The notes: generated by a model from the letters alone, not told the origin. A stretch of DNA of 64,000 nt from Pseudomonas fluorescens (GCF_002837185.1 NZ_KZ478005.1:23278-87277); one strand, 5' to 3'; shown: positions 18,604 to 27,970, counted from the stretch's first letter. Program-made: numbers and translations.

Positions 18604-19800
18604 ATGCCTAGAAGCATCGCCCACCTCGCCCTGCTGTTGGGCTTGATCACCGCCGTCGGCCCCTTTGCCATCGACAGCTACCTGCCGGCGCTGCCAACCC
18701 TTGGCGCCAGTCTCAACGCGTCGCCGGCCGCCGTGCAGATGAGCCTGACCGTGTTCTTCATGATCATCGGGGTGTGCCAGCTGTTCTACGGCCCGATCAG
18801 CGATGTATTTGGGCGTAAGTTGCCGATCTATGCGGGGTTGGTAATCTTTACCGTGGGCAGTATCGGCTGTGCGTTGGCCCCCACCATCGAAGTGCTGATC
18901 GGTTTTCGCGCGGTGCAGGCCTTTGGGGCATGCGCGGGGATGGTGATTCCACGGGCGATTGTCCGCGACCTGTACACCGGCCATGAAGCGGCGCGCCTGA
19001 TGGCCTTGTTGATGCTGGTGATGAGCGTTTCACCGATCCTTGCGCCATTGGCCGGCAGCCTGGTGATTTCGTTCTGGAGCTGGCGCGAGGTGTTTGCCGC
19101 GTTGGCGGTGGTGGCGCTGCTGTGCCTGGTGATGACGATCGTGCAACTGCCGGAAACCCATCCGGCGGAACGTCGTTTGGGCAAGACCCTGGGCAGCGCA
19201 TTCGGCAGCTACGGCGCCCTCCTCCGCGATCCGGTGTTCACCGGGTTGTCGGTGGTAAGCGGCTTTGGCCTGGCCACGTTCTTTGTGTTTATCGGCAGCG
19301 CGCCCTTTGTATACATCGAATACTTCGGCCTGACACCGACGCAATTCAGCCTGTGCTTTGCCGTGAATGCGGCGTCATTTTTCGCCATGAGCCAGCTGAC
19401 GGCGCGCCTGAGCGCCCGCTTTGGCCTGCCGCCGCTGATCCGCTGGTCGGTGATTGCCGTGGCAGCCGTGATGGCGCTGCTGGCGGCCAGTACGCTGTGG
19501 GGCAATCACCTGGTCTTGATGATGACGCTGCTGTTTATCGGCTTCGGTTTTCTCGGCCTGTTATTACCGGCCGCCGGGGTGTTGTCCCTGGAAGACCATG
19601 GCGCGGTGGCAGGTTCGGCATCGGCCCTGCTGGGCGCGATTCAGATGGTCACCGCCGCTGTGGCCATGACGCTGGTGGGACTGTTTGCCGACCATACGCC
19701 CGCGCCGATGCTGGTTGGCATCGCGCTGTGCGCGGCGGCCGCCATGCTCACGGTGTTGTGGACGCTGCGGCGCTTGCCGCCGCACCTGGCGAGCGCCTGA
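18604..19800 (+). CDS. Bcr/CflA-family MFS multidrug efflux transporter
   Basis: A 398-aa major-facilitator protein with about 12 hydrophobic helices. The first loop carries the family pattern FAIDSYLPALPTLGASLNAS, typical of Bcr/CflA proton antiporters, and loop 2-3 has YGPISDVFGRKLPIYAG. The ATG at 18604 matches the usual N-terminus of the family; the open frame continues 41 codons upstream without a conserved sequence. It is divergent from the chemoreceptor and converges with the integrase gene, with only 14 bp between stops. The substrate is unknown; bicyclomycin, chloramphenicol or sulfonamide export is known for the family. Confidence 0.9.
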   Translation: MPRSIAHLALLLGLITAVGPFAIDSYLPALPTLGASLNASPAAVQMSLTVFFMIIGVCQLFYGPISDVFGRKLPIYAGLVIFTVGSIGCALAPTIEVLIGFRAVQAFGACAGMVIPRAIVRDLYTGHEAARLMALLMLVMSVSPILAPLAGSLVISFWSWREVFAALAVVALLCLVMTIVQLPETHPAERRLGKTLGSAFGSYGALLRDPVFTGLSVVSGFGLATFFVFIGSAPFVYIEYFGLTPTQFSLCFAVNAASFFAMSQLTARLSARFGLPPLIRWSVIAVAAVMALLAASTLWGNHLVLMMTLLFIGFGFLGLLLPAAGVLSLEDHGAVAGSASALLGAIQMVTAAVAMTLVGLFADHTPAPMLVGIALCAAAAMLTVLWTLRRLPPHLASA

Positions 19801-19814
19801 ACAGCGCGTAACGC

Positions 19815-20729
19815 CTACAGATCAAACCGATCCACCGCCCGCCGCCGCTCGTTGTCGTCACGTACGTCATAGCTGGCGGTGGTCTGGATATTGGTGTGAT
19901 GGGCCAGCTTTTGCGCAATCGACAGGTCATGTTCCTCGATCACCCGCGTGATGAACGAGCGGCGGAAGTCATGGGGCATGATCTTCACGCCTACCTGGTC
20001 CCCGCGCTGGCGAGCGATGTAGTAAATCGCGTGCTTGGTGATGCGTTCCCGGGTGATATGACTGCCGCGTCGTATGCGGTTGAACAGGAACGTGTCGTCC
20101 TCTTCGCCTTCCTTGAGTTGCCCGCGACGAAACTCCAGCCAGGCCTGCAGATTGGCGAATGCCCAGTCCGGCGCGTACTTGACCAGTTCTTTATTGCCCT
20201 TGCCGATCACGCGCAAGCTGCGCTGGGCAAAATCGATCTGCGCCAGGTCAAGGTTGACCGACTCCGATTTGCGCATGCCCGAGCCGTACAGGATGCCGAT
20301 GACAGCGGCGTCGCGCAGGCCCTGGGGGCGTGGGTCAGCGGCGCAGACCTCCATCATTTCGCGGATCAACGTACGGCGCAGGTTACGCCCCTGCCCCAGG
20401 CGTGTACCGGACGCGGCCTTGACCGAACGCATCTTCAACAGATGTTCCTGGCTGATCAGGCTCATCCTCCACGCTTCATTCATCACCCCGCGCACGGCAT
20501 TCACATACAGTGACGAAGTGTTCGGCGCATAGCCGTCTTCACGCAACGCGGCGACCAGCGCAATCACCTGTTCGGGCTGCAGCAGGTGCCAGTCAATGTC
20601 TTCCAGGTTGACGTCGTCAAGGCCCAGACGGTCGGCGGCATCCTGCAGCACGTAACGCATGGTCAGTTGGCTGGAGGGCGCAAGGCGGGTGAGGTAGAGG
20701 GTCAGCGGGTTGCGGATGGACTCAGTCAA
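19815..20729 (-). CDS. Orphan tyrosine recombinase
   Basis: A 304-aa integrase/recombinase of the XerC/XerD class. An N-terminal SAM-like DNA-binding domain covers about residues 5-105 and the catalytic domain about 120-290. The catalytic set is complete: R153 (GSGMRKSE), K178 or K180 in the beta-hairpin, H253 and R256 (PHDFR), H277 and Y287 (TTASYDV). The start is a TTG at 20729 without a clearly spaced ribosome-binding site, so the first residues are uncertain. There is no tRNA, excisionase, attachment repeat or phage gene nearby, so it is probably a resident recombinase rather than the integrase of an island here. Confidence 0.85.
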   Translation of the reverse strand: MTESIRNPLTLYLTRLAPSSQLTMRYVLQDAADRLGLDDVNLEDIDWHLLQPEQVIALVAALREDGYAPNTSSLYVNAVRGVMNEAWRMSLISQEHLLKMRSVKAASGTRLGQGRNLRRTLIREMMEVCAADPRPQGLRDAAVIGILYGSGMRKSESVNLDLAQIDFAQRSLRVIGKGNKELVKYAPDWAFANLQAWLEFRRGQLKEGEEDDTFLFNRIRRGSHITRERITKHAIYYIARQRGDQVGVKIMPHDFRRSFITRVIEEHDLSIAQKLAHHTNIQTTASYDVRDDNERRRAVDRFDL

Positions 20730-20837
20730 GGTAGATCAGCCTTTGGATTAAATATCACGAGCAATCCATTGATTAATCGTAATATTTATTGAATTGGCGA
20801 GGGCCGAGTCTAGCGCAGTCTCGCCCTTGCCATCAAA

Positions 20838-21650
20838 TCAGGGCGCCACATCTTCTTCTTCGGCGGATGGCTGAGGTTGACTCTGGGATTGGCTCCAATC
20901 GGCATCCTGTTTCTGCATCAGTGCAAACCAGTGACGGCGCATGAAGGTCAAGTAACTGTCCGGCGCCTTGGCAAAATCCTTCTCGTCGGCGTAGCAGCCT
21001 GGCAGCGGCAGCTCGGTGCCCTGTTCCTTGTATTGGCTGACCAACGCCTGCTGTGCGGCCACGCTGCAATCGGTCGGCAACGGCATGCCGCGCAGAGCTC
21101 CGGCGTCTTCGTCCCACCAGGCTGCGCCGTAGCGGTCAACGCCGCGCAGGCGATACTTCTCTGACTTGCCGACGTGCATGATCAACTTGAATTCATTTGG
21201 GCTGACATCGCTGGTACAGGTGCGCGAATAGCCCACAGTCGCCTGGGTATTGCCGTCACCCAGCAGGTCGGTGACCTGGGTAGCCGTCGTGTCAAAGTGC
21301 AGCCCGGCGTCGAATTGGCACTGGCGTACGTCGTCGTAGAGCATCCACACGCGCTTGGGATGCTCGCCCGCCAGCAGGTACTGGGCCGCATAGACAAACG
21401 CCGACTGGGTGCCATCGTCGTCCCGTTCGCTGACCTGTTCGGCCAGGACCAGCAGGTTTCTGCCCTGGCGATCGTCCCACGTGTAAGCGGCGATTTGCTT
21501 GCCGCGCACTTCGACACCCTCGGGGACCTGATCAATGTTCGCCAGGGTCACGCCTTCATCGGCCCGCACGGTCGTGACACAGGCGATGCACACCCACAAT
21601 CCCATCAACACCGGCCGCAACTGGCCGCGTAAAAGCTGCACGCTATTCAT
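20838..21650 (-). CDS. Secreted protein of unknown function
   Basis: A 270-aa protein with an N-terminal signal peptide (LLRGQLRPVLMGLWVCIACVTTVRA, cleavage probably after residue 30), so it is likely periplasmic. The mature part holds four widely spaced cysteines (RQCQFD, SRTCTS, PTDCSV, LPGCYA), which could form two disulfides. The C-terminus is low-complexity and rich in Q, S, P and E. No known enzymatic motif was found. The ATG at 21650 has CAGGGT 8 nt upstream. It is probably a Pseudomonas conserved hypothetical. Confidence 0.7.
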   Translation of the reverse strand: MNSVQLLRGQLRPVLMGLWVCIACVTTVRADEGVTLANIDQVPEGVEVRGKQIAAYTWDDRQGRNLLVLAEQVSERDDDGTQSAFVYAAQYLLAGEHPKRVWMLYDDVRQCQFDAGLHFDTTATQVTDLLGDGNTQATVGYSRTCTSDVSPNEFKLIMHVGKSEKYRLRGVDRYGAAWWDEDAGALRGMPLPTDCSVAAQQALVSQYKEQGTELPLPGCYADEKDFAKAPDSYLTFMRRHWFALMQKQDADWSQSQSQPQPSAEEEDVAP

Positions 21651-21846
21651 CCGAGTACCCTGGCAAGAGATGGCTTACTTTACCGGCACTTGAAGGGCAA
21701 TGCAGAGAAGATTGTTGAATAGCTACACAGAGGCCGTCGCGGGTGCATCCCACGTGAACCAAATACCCGCCGGCCTGTTCCTATCTGCCTGAAAATCACA
21801 GGGTTTAACACCTTGGCCACATAGCTGAACCCTAGCTGTCTACCTG

Positions 21847-22035
21847 TCAAATAAACGAGTTTTTCATCCGCCTTTCATATTCGTTGAACATTTTTGCGCT
21901 TAACCTTGTAGGCAACACTTCAGAGCAATCCGGGGTTAATCGACTAAGCTGTTGATTCCGCTTTATCTTTAGCGCCGTTTTGTACTCTGCGGGCGATAAC
22001 TTTGCCCAATAATCGCTGCTGTTTTCGCGCTCCAA
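21847..22035 (-). CDS. Possible small gene or gene remnant
   Basis: A 62-codon frame beginning with TTG (GGAG 4 nt before it) and rich in charged residues (DYWAKLSPAEYKTALKIKRNQ). It lies in a patch of lower GC than the flanking genes. It may be a real small protein or the tail of a lost gene; I do not recognise it. It would sit head-to-head against the arnC leader, where the arnB gene would be expected. Confidence 0.25.
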   Translation of the reverse strand: MERENSSDYWAKLSPAEYKTALKIKRNQQLSRLTPDCSEVLPTRLSAKMFNEYERRMKNSFI

Positions 22036-22061
22036 GTTGCTCCAGCCGAGGTCTTGAATCT

Positions 22062-23102
22062 TTGAAACCCTACCCTATTCATTGCGTATCGATCGTTATC
22101 CCGGTCTATAACGAACAAGAGAGCCTGCCCCAATTGCTGCGCCGCACCACGGCGGCCTGCAAACAGTTGGCCTACGAATACGAAATCATCCTGGTGGATG
22201 ACGGTAGCCGTGACGATTCGGCGCAGTTGCTCGAAGACGCCGCCGCCGAAGAAGGCAGCAACGTGGTCGCAGTGATCCTCAATCGCAACTATGGCCAGCA
22301 TGCGGCAATCATGGCCGGTTTTGAACAGTGCCGCGGCGAAGTGGTGATTACCCTCGACGCCGACCTGCAAAACCCCCCGGAAGAAATCCCGCGCCTGGTG
22401 GAACAAGCCGCCCTGGGCTATGACGTGGTCGCCACGGTGCGTAACAATCGCCAGGATTCCGCGTTCCGTCGCTGGCCTTCGCGCCTGATCAACCTGGCCG
22501 TGCAGCGCTCCACCGGCGTGGCCATGACTGACTACGGCTGCATGCTGCGCGCCTACCGCCGCACCATCGTCGACGCGATGCTTGCCTGCCGCGAGCGCAG
22601 CACCTTCATTCCGATCCTGGCCAATGGCTTTGCCCGTCACACCACGGAAATCCTGGTGCACCACGCCGAGCGTGAACATGGCGAGTCCAAATACAGCGCC
22701 ATGCGCCTGATCAGCCTGATGTTCGACCTGCTCACCTGCATGACCACCACGCCGTTGCGCCTGCTGTCCATCGTCGGTTTCAGCCTGGCGGCGCTGGGCG
22801 TGCTGTTTGCCTTTGCGCTGATCGTCATGCGCCTGGCCTTCGGTGCCGATTGGGCGGGCGATGGCCTGTTCGTGCTGTTTGCCGTGCTGTTTGTGTTCAC
22901 CGGTGGCCAGTTCATCGGCATGGGCCTGCTGGGTGAATACCTGGGCCGCATGTACAGCGATGTGCGCGCCCGCCCGCGTTTCTTCATTGAGAAAGTGCTG
23001 CGCAACCAACCGGCAGCACCGGCTCCCGTGGTCGTCGTTGATGGCCTGGTGTCTTCCCATACTTCTACTTCTACTTCTACTTCCGATCAGGTCCAGTCAT
23101 GA
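22062..23102 (+). CDS. arnC: Undecaprenyl-phosphate Ara4FN transferase
   Basis: A 346-aa inner-membrane glycosyltransferase (GT2) that moves 4-deoxy-4-formamido-L-arabinose from UDP onto undecaprenyl phosphate, for lipid A modification and polymyxin resistance. Motifs: VSIVIPVYNEQESLP at the N-terminus, the nucleotide-binding VDDGSRDDS, ITLDADLQNPPEEIP, and two C-terminal transmembrane helices. Homologues begin MKPYPI, which here needs a TTG start at 22062 (GAGG 10 nt upstream). The C-terminal tail contains a run of Thr-Ser repeats coded by a hexanucleotide repeat. It is the first gene of the operon; arnB, which normally precedes it, is absent. Confidence 0.93.
   Translation: MKPYPIHCVSIVIPVYNEQESLPQLLRRTTAACKQLAYEYEIILVDDGSRDDSAQLLEDAAAEEGSNVVAVILNRNYGQHAAIMAGFEQCRGEVVITLDADLQNPPEEIPRLVEQAALGYDVVATVRNNRQDSAFRRWPSRLINLAVQRSTGVAMTDYGCMLRAYRRTIVDAMLACRERSTFIPILANGFARHTTEILVHHAEREHGESKYSAMRLISLMFDLLTCMTTTPLRLLSIVGFSLAALGVLFAFALIVMRLAFGADWAGDGLFVLFAVLFVFTGGQFIGMGLLGEYLGRMYSDVRARPRFFIEKVLRNQPAAPAPVVVVDGLVSSHTSTSTSTSDQVQS
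23061..23084 (+). repeat. Hexanucleotide tandem repeat in the arnC 3' end
   Basis: ACTTCT occurs three times followed by ACTTCC, encoding a Thr-Ser run in the variable tail of ArnC. Changes in copy number would keep the frame. Confidence 0.8.
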
Positions 23103-25090
23103 GTTCAAAAGCCGTTGTCTTCGCCTACCACGATATTGGCTGCGCCGGTATTGAAGCCTTGCTCGCTGCGGGTTACGACATCGCTGCGGTGTTCACCCAT
23201 GCCGATGACCCCAAGGAAAACAATTTCTACGGCTCCGTCGCCCAGCTGTGCGCCCGCAACGGTATCCCGGTGCACGCCCCGGAAGATGCCAACCACCCCC
23301 TGTGGGTCGAGCGCATCGCCAAGCTGAACCCGGATTTCATCTTCTCTTTCTATTACCGCAACCTGTTGAGCGAGCCCGTGCTGGCCACCGCCCGCCACGG
23401 CGCGTTCAACCTGCATGGTTCGCTGCTGCCCAAATACCGTGGCCGCGCCCCGGCCAACTGGGTGCTGGTCAACGGTGAAACCGAAACCGGCGTGACCCTG
23501 CACCGCATGGTCAAGCGTGCCGATGCCGGCGCGATCCTGGCCCAGCAGACCGTCAGCATCGAGCGCAGCGACACCGGCCTGAGCCTGCACGCCAAACTGC
23601 GTGATGCCGCCAGCAACCTGCTGCGCGACGCTCTGCCGCAACTGGCCCAGGGCAAACTGACCGAAACCGCCCAGGACGAAAGCCAGGCGACCTGCTTCGG
23701 CCGCCGCAGCGCCGCCGATGGCAAGATCGACTGGAAAAAGCCCGCAGAGCAACTGTTCAACCTGGTCCGAGCCGTCACCCAGCCTTACCCTGGCGCCTTT
23801 TGCGCCGTGGGTGAGCACAAGCTCATCGTGTGGCAGGCCGACGTGGTCAAGGGCAATGAAGGCCTGGCGTCTGGCCGCGTGATCAGCGTCAACCCGCTGC
23901 GCATCGCCTGTGGCGAAGACTCCCTGGTGGTCAAGTTTGGCCAGCGCAACGACAACGGCTTGTACCTGGCCGGCCCTTCCCTGGCCGATGAACTGGGCCT
24001 GGTGGACGGTTCGGTGCTGCGCGGCGCCGAGTCGGGCCGCAAGCCACGCCGTACCCGTGTGTTGATCCTGGGGGTGAACGGTTTTATCGGTAACCACCTG
24101 TCCGAGCGCCTGCTGCGCGACGACCGTTACGAAGTCTACGGCCTGGACATCGGTTCCGACGCCATCGAGCGCCTGCGCAGCCACCCCAACTTCCACTATG
24201 TAGAAGGCGATATCAGCATCCACACCGAGTGGATCGAGTACCACATCAAGAAATGCGACGTGGTGCTGCCACTGGTGGCCATCGCCACCCCAATCGAATA
24301 CACCCGCAACCCGCTGCGCGTATTCGAACTGGATTTCGAAGAAAACCTCAAGCTGGTGCGTTACTGCGTCAAGTACAACAAGCGCGTGATCTTCCCATCG
24401 ACCTCCGAAGTCTATGGCATGTGCCAGGACCAGTACTTCGACGAAGACACCTCCAACCTGGTGGTGGGCCCGGTCAACAAGCAACGCTGGATCTACTCGG
24501 TCTCCAAGCAACTGCTCGACCGCGTGATCTGGGCCTACGGCGACAAAGGCCTGAAATTCACCCTGTTCCGTCCCTTCAACTGGATGGGCCCGCGCCTGGA
24601 CCGCCTGGATTCGGCGCGTATCGGCAGTTCCCGTGCCATCACCCAGTTGATCCTGAACCTGGTGGAAGGCACGCCGATCCGCCTGTTCGACGGCGGCGAG
24701 CAGAAGCGTTGCTTCACTGACATCGCTGACGGCATCGAAGCCCTGGCGCGCATCATCGATAACGAAAACGGTGTCTGCGACGGCCAGATCATCAACATCG
24801 GTAACCCGGAAAACGAAGCCAGCATCCGCCAGTTGGGCGAAGAGCTGCTGCGTCAGTTCGAGGCGCACCCGTTGCGCCACAATTTCCCGCCGTTCGCGGG
24901 CTTTCGCGACGTGGAGAGCAAGGCGTTCTACGGCACCGGTTACCAGGACGTGGCCCATCGCAAGCCGAGCATCGAAAATGCCAAGCGCCTGCTGAACTGG
25001 GAGCCGACCGTGGAGATGAGCGAAACCATCGGCAACACGCTGGATTTCTTCCTGCGCGAAGCCATGCTTGAAATAGCGGATAAAAAGTAA
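23099..25090 (+). CDS. arnA: Bifunctional UDP-Ara4N formyltransferase / UDP-glucuronate oxidative decarboxylase
   Basis: The 663-aa enzyme has two domains. Residues 1-300 are the formyltransferase, with the active-site region LHGSLLPKYRGRAPANW. Residues 318-660 form the NAD-dependent decarboxylase: LGVNGFIGNHLSERLL binds NAD, and the short-chain-dehydrogenase pair is in IYSVSKQLLDR. The length is normal for the family. The start ATG overlaps the arnC stop (ATGA) and the stop overlaps the arnD start (TAATG). It makes UDP-Ara4O for ArnB and formylates the ArnB product; without a local arnB the chain needs an aminotransferase from elsewhere. Confidence 0.96.
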   Translation: MSSKAVVFAYHDIGCAGIEALLAAGYDIAAVFTHADDPKENNFYGSVAQLCARNGIPVHAPEDANHPLWVERIAKLNPDFIFSFYYRNLLSEPVLATARHGAFNLHGSLLPKYRGRAPANWVLVNGETETGVTLHRMVKRADAGAILAQQTVSIERSDTGLSLHAKLRDAASNLLRDALPQLAQGKLTETAQDESQATCFGRRSAADGKIDWKKPAEQLFNLVRAVTQPYPGAFCAVGEHKLIVWQADVVKGNEGLASGRVISVNPLRIACGEDSLVVKFGQRNDNGLYLAGPSLADELGLVDGSVLRGAESGRKPRRTRVLILGVNGFIGNHLSERLLRDDRYEVYGLDIGSDAIERLRSHPNFHYVEGDISIHTEWIEYHIKKCDVVLPLVAIATPIEYTRNPLRVFELDFEENLKLVRYCVKYNKRVIFPSTSEVYGMCQDQYFDEDTSNLVVGPVNKQRWIYSVSKQLLDRVIWAYGDKGLKFTLFRPFNWMGPRLDRLDSARIGSSRAITQLILNLVEGTPIRLFDGGEQKRCFTDIADGIEALARIIDNENGVCDGQIINIGNPENEASIRQLGEELLRQFEAHPLRHNFPPFAGFRDVESKAFYGTGYQDVAHRKPSIENAKRLLNWEPTVEMSETIGNTLDFFLREAMLEIADKK

Positions 25091-25974
25091 TGCAGGCAGG
25101 CCTTCGCATCGACGTCGACACCTACCGTGGCACCCGCGAAGGTGTGCCACGGTTGCTCGAGTCCCTGGATGAAGCCGGGGTCAAGGCGACGTTTTTCTTC
25201 AGCGTCGGGCCGGACAACATGGGGCGCCACTTGTGGCGCCTGATCCGCCCGCAGTTCCTGTGGAAAATGCTCCGTTCCAATGCCGCCGGCCTGTATGGCT
25301 GGGATATTTTGCTGGCCGGCACCGCCTGGCCAGGCAAACCGATTGGCCGTGACCTGGGGCATCTGATGCGCCAGGCCAAGGCCGCCGGGCATGAAGTCGG
25401 CCTGCACGCCTGGGATCACCACGGCTGGCAGGCCAACACCGGGCGCTGGAGTGACGCGCAGCTGGTTGAGCAGATCCGGCGCGGCGTGGATACCCTGAGC
25501 GACATCCTCGGTGAGCGCGTCGACTGTTCAGCGGCCGCCGGTTGGCGCGCCGATGAACGCGTGGTGCAAGCCAAACAAGCCTTCAATTTTCGCTACAACA
25601 GCGATTGCCGGGGCACCAGCCTGTTTCGACCGACCCTGGCCGACGGCAGTGCGGGCACCCCACAAATTCCGGTGGACCTGCCGACCTTCGACGAAGTCGT
25701 CGGGCCGGTCGTGGCTGCCAAAGACTTCAACGGTTTCATCCTGGATCGGTTCAGCGCCTCGACGCTGAACGTCTATACGATCCACGCAGAAGTAGAAGGG
25801 ATTCTGATGGCCAATGATTTTCGACAGTTGCTCGCCCAGGCAGGGCCGCGCGGCATCGATTTCAAACCCCTGGGCGACCTGTTGCCTGCGGATGTGACCA
25901 CCCTGCCCCAGCAACAGTTGGTGCGTGGCGCATTGAGCGGCCGCGAGGGTTGGCTTGGAGTGCAGCAAGCATGA
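25090..25974 (+). CDS. arnD: 4-deoxy-4-formamido-L-arabinose-phosphoundecaprenol deformylase
   Basis: A 294-aa polysaccharide-deacetylase-fold enzyme that removes the formyl group on the undecaprenyl-linked sugar, making the transfer cycle irreversible. Visible motifs are the first metal motif LRIDVDTYRGTREGVPRLL, with its aspartates, and the histidine-bearing GHEVGLHAWDHHGWQ. It overlaps the arnA stop by one base and the arnT start by four bases. Confidence 0.95.
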   Translation: MQAGLRIDVDTYRGTREGVPRLLESLDEAGVKATFFFSVGPDNMGRHLWRLIRPQFLWKMLRSNAAGLYGWDILLAGTAWPGKPIGRDLGHLMRQAKAAGHEVGLHAWDHHGWQANTGRWSDAQLVEQIRRGVDTLSDILGERVDCSAAAGWRADERVVQAKQAFNFRYNSDCRGTSLFRPTLADGSAGTPQIPVDLPTFDEVVGPVVAAKDFNGFILDRFSASTLNVYTIHAEVEGILMANDFRQLLAQAGPRGIDFKPLGDLLPADVTTLPQQQLVRGALSGREGWLGVQQA

Positions 25975-27626
25975 TCCGGCGCTGGGCATTACCCCTGCTC
26001 CTGTTGGCGTTCGGGGTGTTCTACCTGTTACCGCTGGCGACCCACGGGCTGTGGATTCCCGATGAGACCCGCTACGCGCAGATCAGCCAGGAAATGCTGC
26101 TGACCGGCAAGTGGGCCGCGCCGCACTTCATGGGCATTCGCTACTTCGAAAAACCTGCCGCCGGCTACTGGATGATCGCGCTGGGCCAGGCGATCTTCGG
26201 GCAGAACCTGTTCGGTGTGCGTTTTGCCTCGGCCTTGAGCACCGGGCTGAGCATTTTGCTGGTTTATCTGGTGTCCCGCCGGTTGTGGAACGACCCGCAA
26301 AAAAGCCTGGTCAGCAGCGTGCTGTACATGAGTTTCGTCAGTGTGGCGATGCTGGGCGGCTACGCCAACCTGGACCCTCAATTCACGTTCTGGGTCAACC
26401 TGACAGGTGCTGCCTTGTGGTTCTGCTTCGACAGCACTACCCGCCGTGCTCGACTGGGGGCCTGGGCCCTGCTCGGCATGGCCTGCGGCATGGGATTCAT
26501 GACCAAGGGCTTCCTGGCGTGGTTGCTGCCGGTGTTGATCGCCCTGCCCTACGCGCTCTGGCAGAAACGTTCGGTCGAGTTGTTCAAGTTCGGGCCGGTG
26601 GCGGTGGCTGCTGCGATCCTGGTCAGCTTGCCCTGGGCATTGGCGGTGCACCTGCAAGAGCCGGATTACTGGCACTTCTTCTTCTGGCACGAGCATATCC
26701 AGCGCTTCGCCGGTGAAGATGCCCAACATGCCGAACCGTTCTGGTACTACCTGCCGTTGCTGATCGCCTTCACGTTGCCGTGGGTCGCCCTGTTACCGTC
26801 CACGCTCAAGCAGGCATGGTCGGACAAGCGCCTGCCGAAAACCGCGTTCCTGCTGCTGTGGCTGCTGATGCCCCTGGCATTCTTCAGCCTGGCCAAGGGC
26901 AAGCTGCCCTCCTACATCATGCCGTGCCTGTTGCCTTTGGCATTGCTGATGGGTTCGACCCTGAGTGACAAGCTCGCTCAGGGCCGGGGCCGCGTATTGC
27001 GCATCAACGGTTGGCTGAACCTGGTGATCGGTGTGCTCGTGCTGTTGGCCCTGATCTGGTTCCAATGGAAGAAGCCGCTGTACGAGCACGGTGAGGAAAC
27101 CCTCAGCCTGGTGCTGGTATTTACCGGCGTGTTCGGCTGGATCCTGGCCAACCTGCTGCAGGCGGCGCGCCCGTTGAAACTGTGGGCCGCGCCGCTGATC
27201 GGCAGCGGTTTGCTGGTGGTCTTGTTGCCTGCCGCCCTGCCCCATTCGGTGGTTTATAACAAGACGCCGGACCAGTTCATCATCGATCACGCCGAAGAGC
27301 TCAAGCCCTCCGTTGCGCTGTTGAGCAACGACCTGGGCGCGTCCGCAGCGCTGGCCTGGCGGCTGAAACGGCCCGACATCACGCTGTACAACACCTCTGG
27401 CGAGGTGAAATACGGGCTGGCCTACGCTGATACCGCTCATCGTCTGATTGACCGCAATCAAATCCAGGCCTGGATGGCGCAAACCCGCCGCAGCGGTGCC
27501 GTGGGCGTGGTGATGCGCGTCAACAGCCAGGGCGAAAAGGAAGAGCTCGCACTGCTGCCCCCGGACGGCCAGCGGTATGCGCAAGGCAACATCGTGATTC
27601 TGATTTTCCCGCAGGTCGCGCCATGA
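25971..27626 (+). CDS. arnT: Lipid A 4-amino-4-deoxy-L-arabinose transferase
   Basis: A 551-aa GT83 membrane glycosyltransferase that adds L-Ara4N to lipid A phosphates on the periplasmic face. The first periplasmic loop has the expected catalytic motif WIPDETRYAQISQEMLLTGKW. About 12 hydrophobic helices are followed by a soluble C-terminal domain from about residue 430. The ATG at 25971 is in an ATGA overlap with arnD; an in-frame ATG seven codons upstream is less likely. Confidence 0.95.
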   Translation: MIRRWALPLLLLAFGVFYLLPLATHGLWIPDETRYAQISQEMLLTGKWAAPHFMGIRYFEKPAAGYWMIALGQAIFGQNLFGVRFASALSTGLSILLVYLVSRRLWNDPQKSLVSSVLYMSFVSVAMLGGYANLDPQFTFWVNLTGAALWFCFDSTTRRARLGAWALLGMACGMGFMTKGFLAWLLPVLIALPYALWQKRSVELFKFGPVAVAAAILVSLPWALAVHLQEPDYWHFFFWHEHIQRFAGEDAQHAEPFWYYLPLLIAFTLPWVALLPSTLKQAWSDKRLPKTAFLLLWLLMPLAFFSLAKGKLPSYIMPCLLPLALLMGSTLSDKLAQGRGRVLRINGWLNLVIGVLVLLALIWFQWKKPLYEHGEETLSLVLVFTGVFGWILANLLQAARPLKLWAAPLIGSGLLVVLLPAALPHSVVYNKTPDQFIIDHAEELKPSVALLSNDLGASAALAWRLKRPDITLYNTSGEVKYGLAYADTAHRLIDRNQIQAWMAQTRRSGAVGVVMRVNSQGEKEELALLPPDGQRYAQGNIVILIFPQVAP

Positions 27627-27970
27627 TCACCCCGCTTCTATTGCTCACGGCGTGCCTGCTCACCTGCATGGGCCAGGTCTCGCAGAAGTTTGCCGTGGAA
27701 AGCTGGCGTGACATGCCCGACGCGTGGGCGCCGAAGCTACGCTCACCCTGGTTGTGGTCGGCGCTGGTGTGCCTGGGCCTCGGCTTGCTGGTGTGGCTGC
27801 TGGTGCTGCAGCGCCTGGAAGTGGGCATTGCCTACCCGATGCTCAGCCTGAACTTTGTGCTGGTCACGCTGATGGCGCGCTTTGTCTTTGCCGAGCCCAT
27901 CGATGGTCGCCACTGGCTGGGCGTGGCGCTGGTCATCGCCGGCGTTGTGCTGTTGGGGCGCCAGGTATGA
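27623..27970 (+). CDS. arnE: Undecaprenyl-phosphate-Ara4N flippase subunit
   Basis: A 115-aa small membrane protein of the EmrE-like DMT superfamily, with four hydrophobic helices. Together with ArnF it is thought to flip the lipid-linked sugar to the periplasm. The C-terminal half has the family pattern LEVGIAYPMLSLNFVLV. It starts in an ATGA overlap with arnT and ends in the same overlap with arnF. Confidence 0.9.
   Translation: MITPLLLLTACLLTCMGQVSQKFAVESWRDMPDAWAPKLRSPWLWSALVCLGLGLLVWLLVLQRLEVGIAYPMLSLNFVLVTLMARFVFAEPIDGRHWLGVALVIAGVVLLGRQV

Noticed and set aside
23105..25150. A 681-codon minus-strand frame opposite arnA
   Set aside because: It mirrors the codon bias of arnA and contains no motif; arnA itself is certain.
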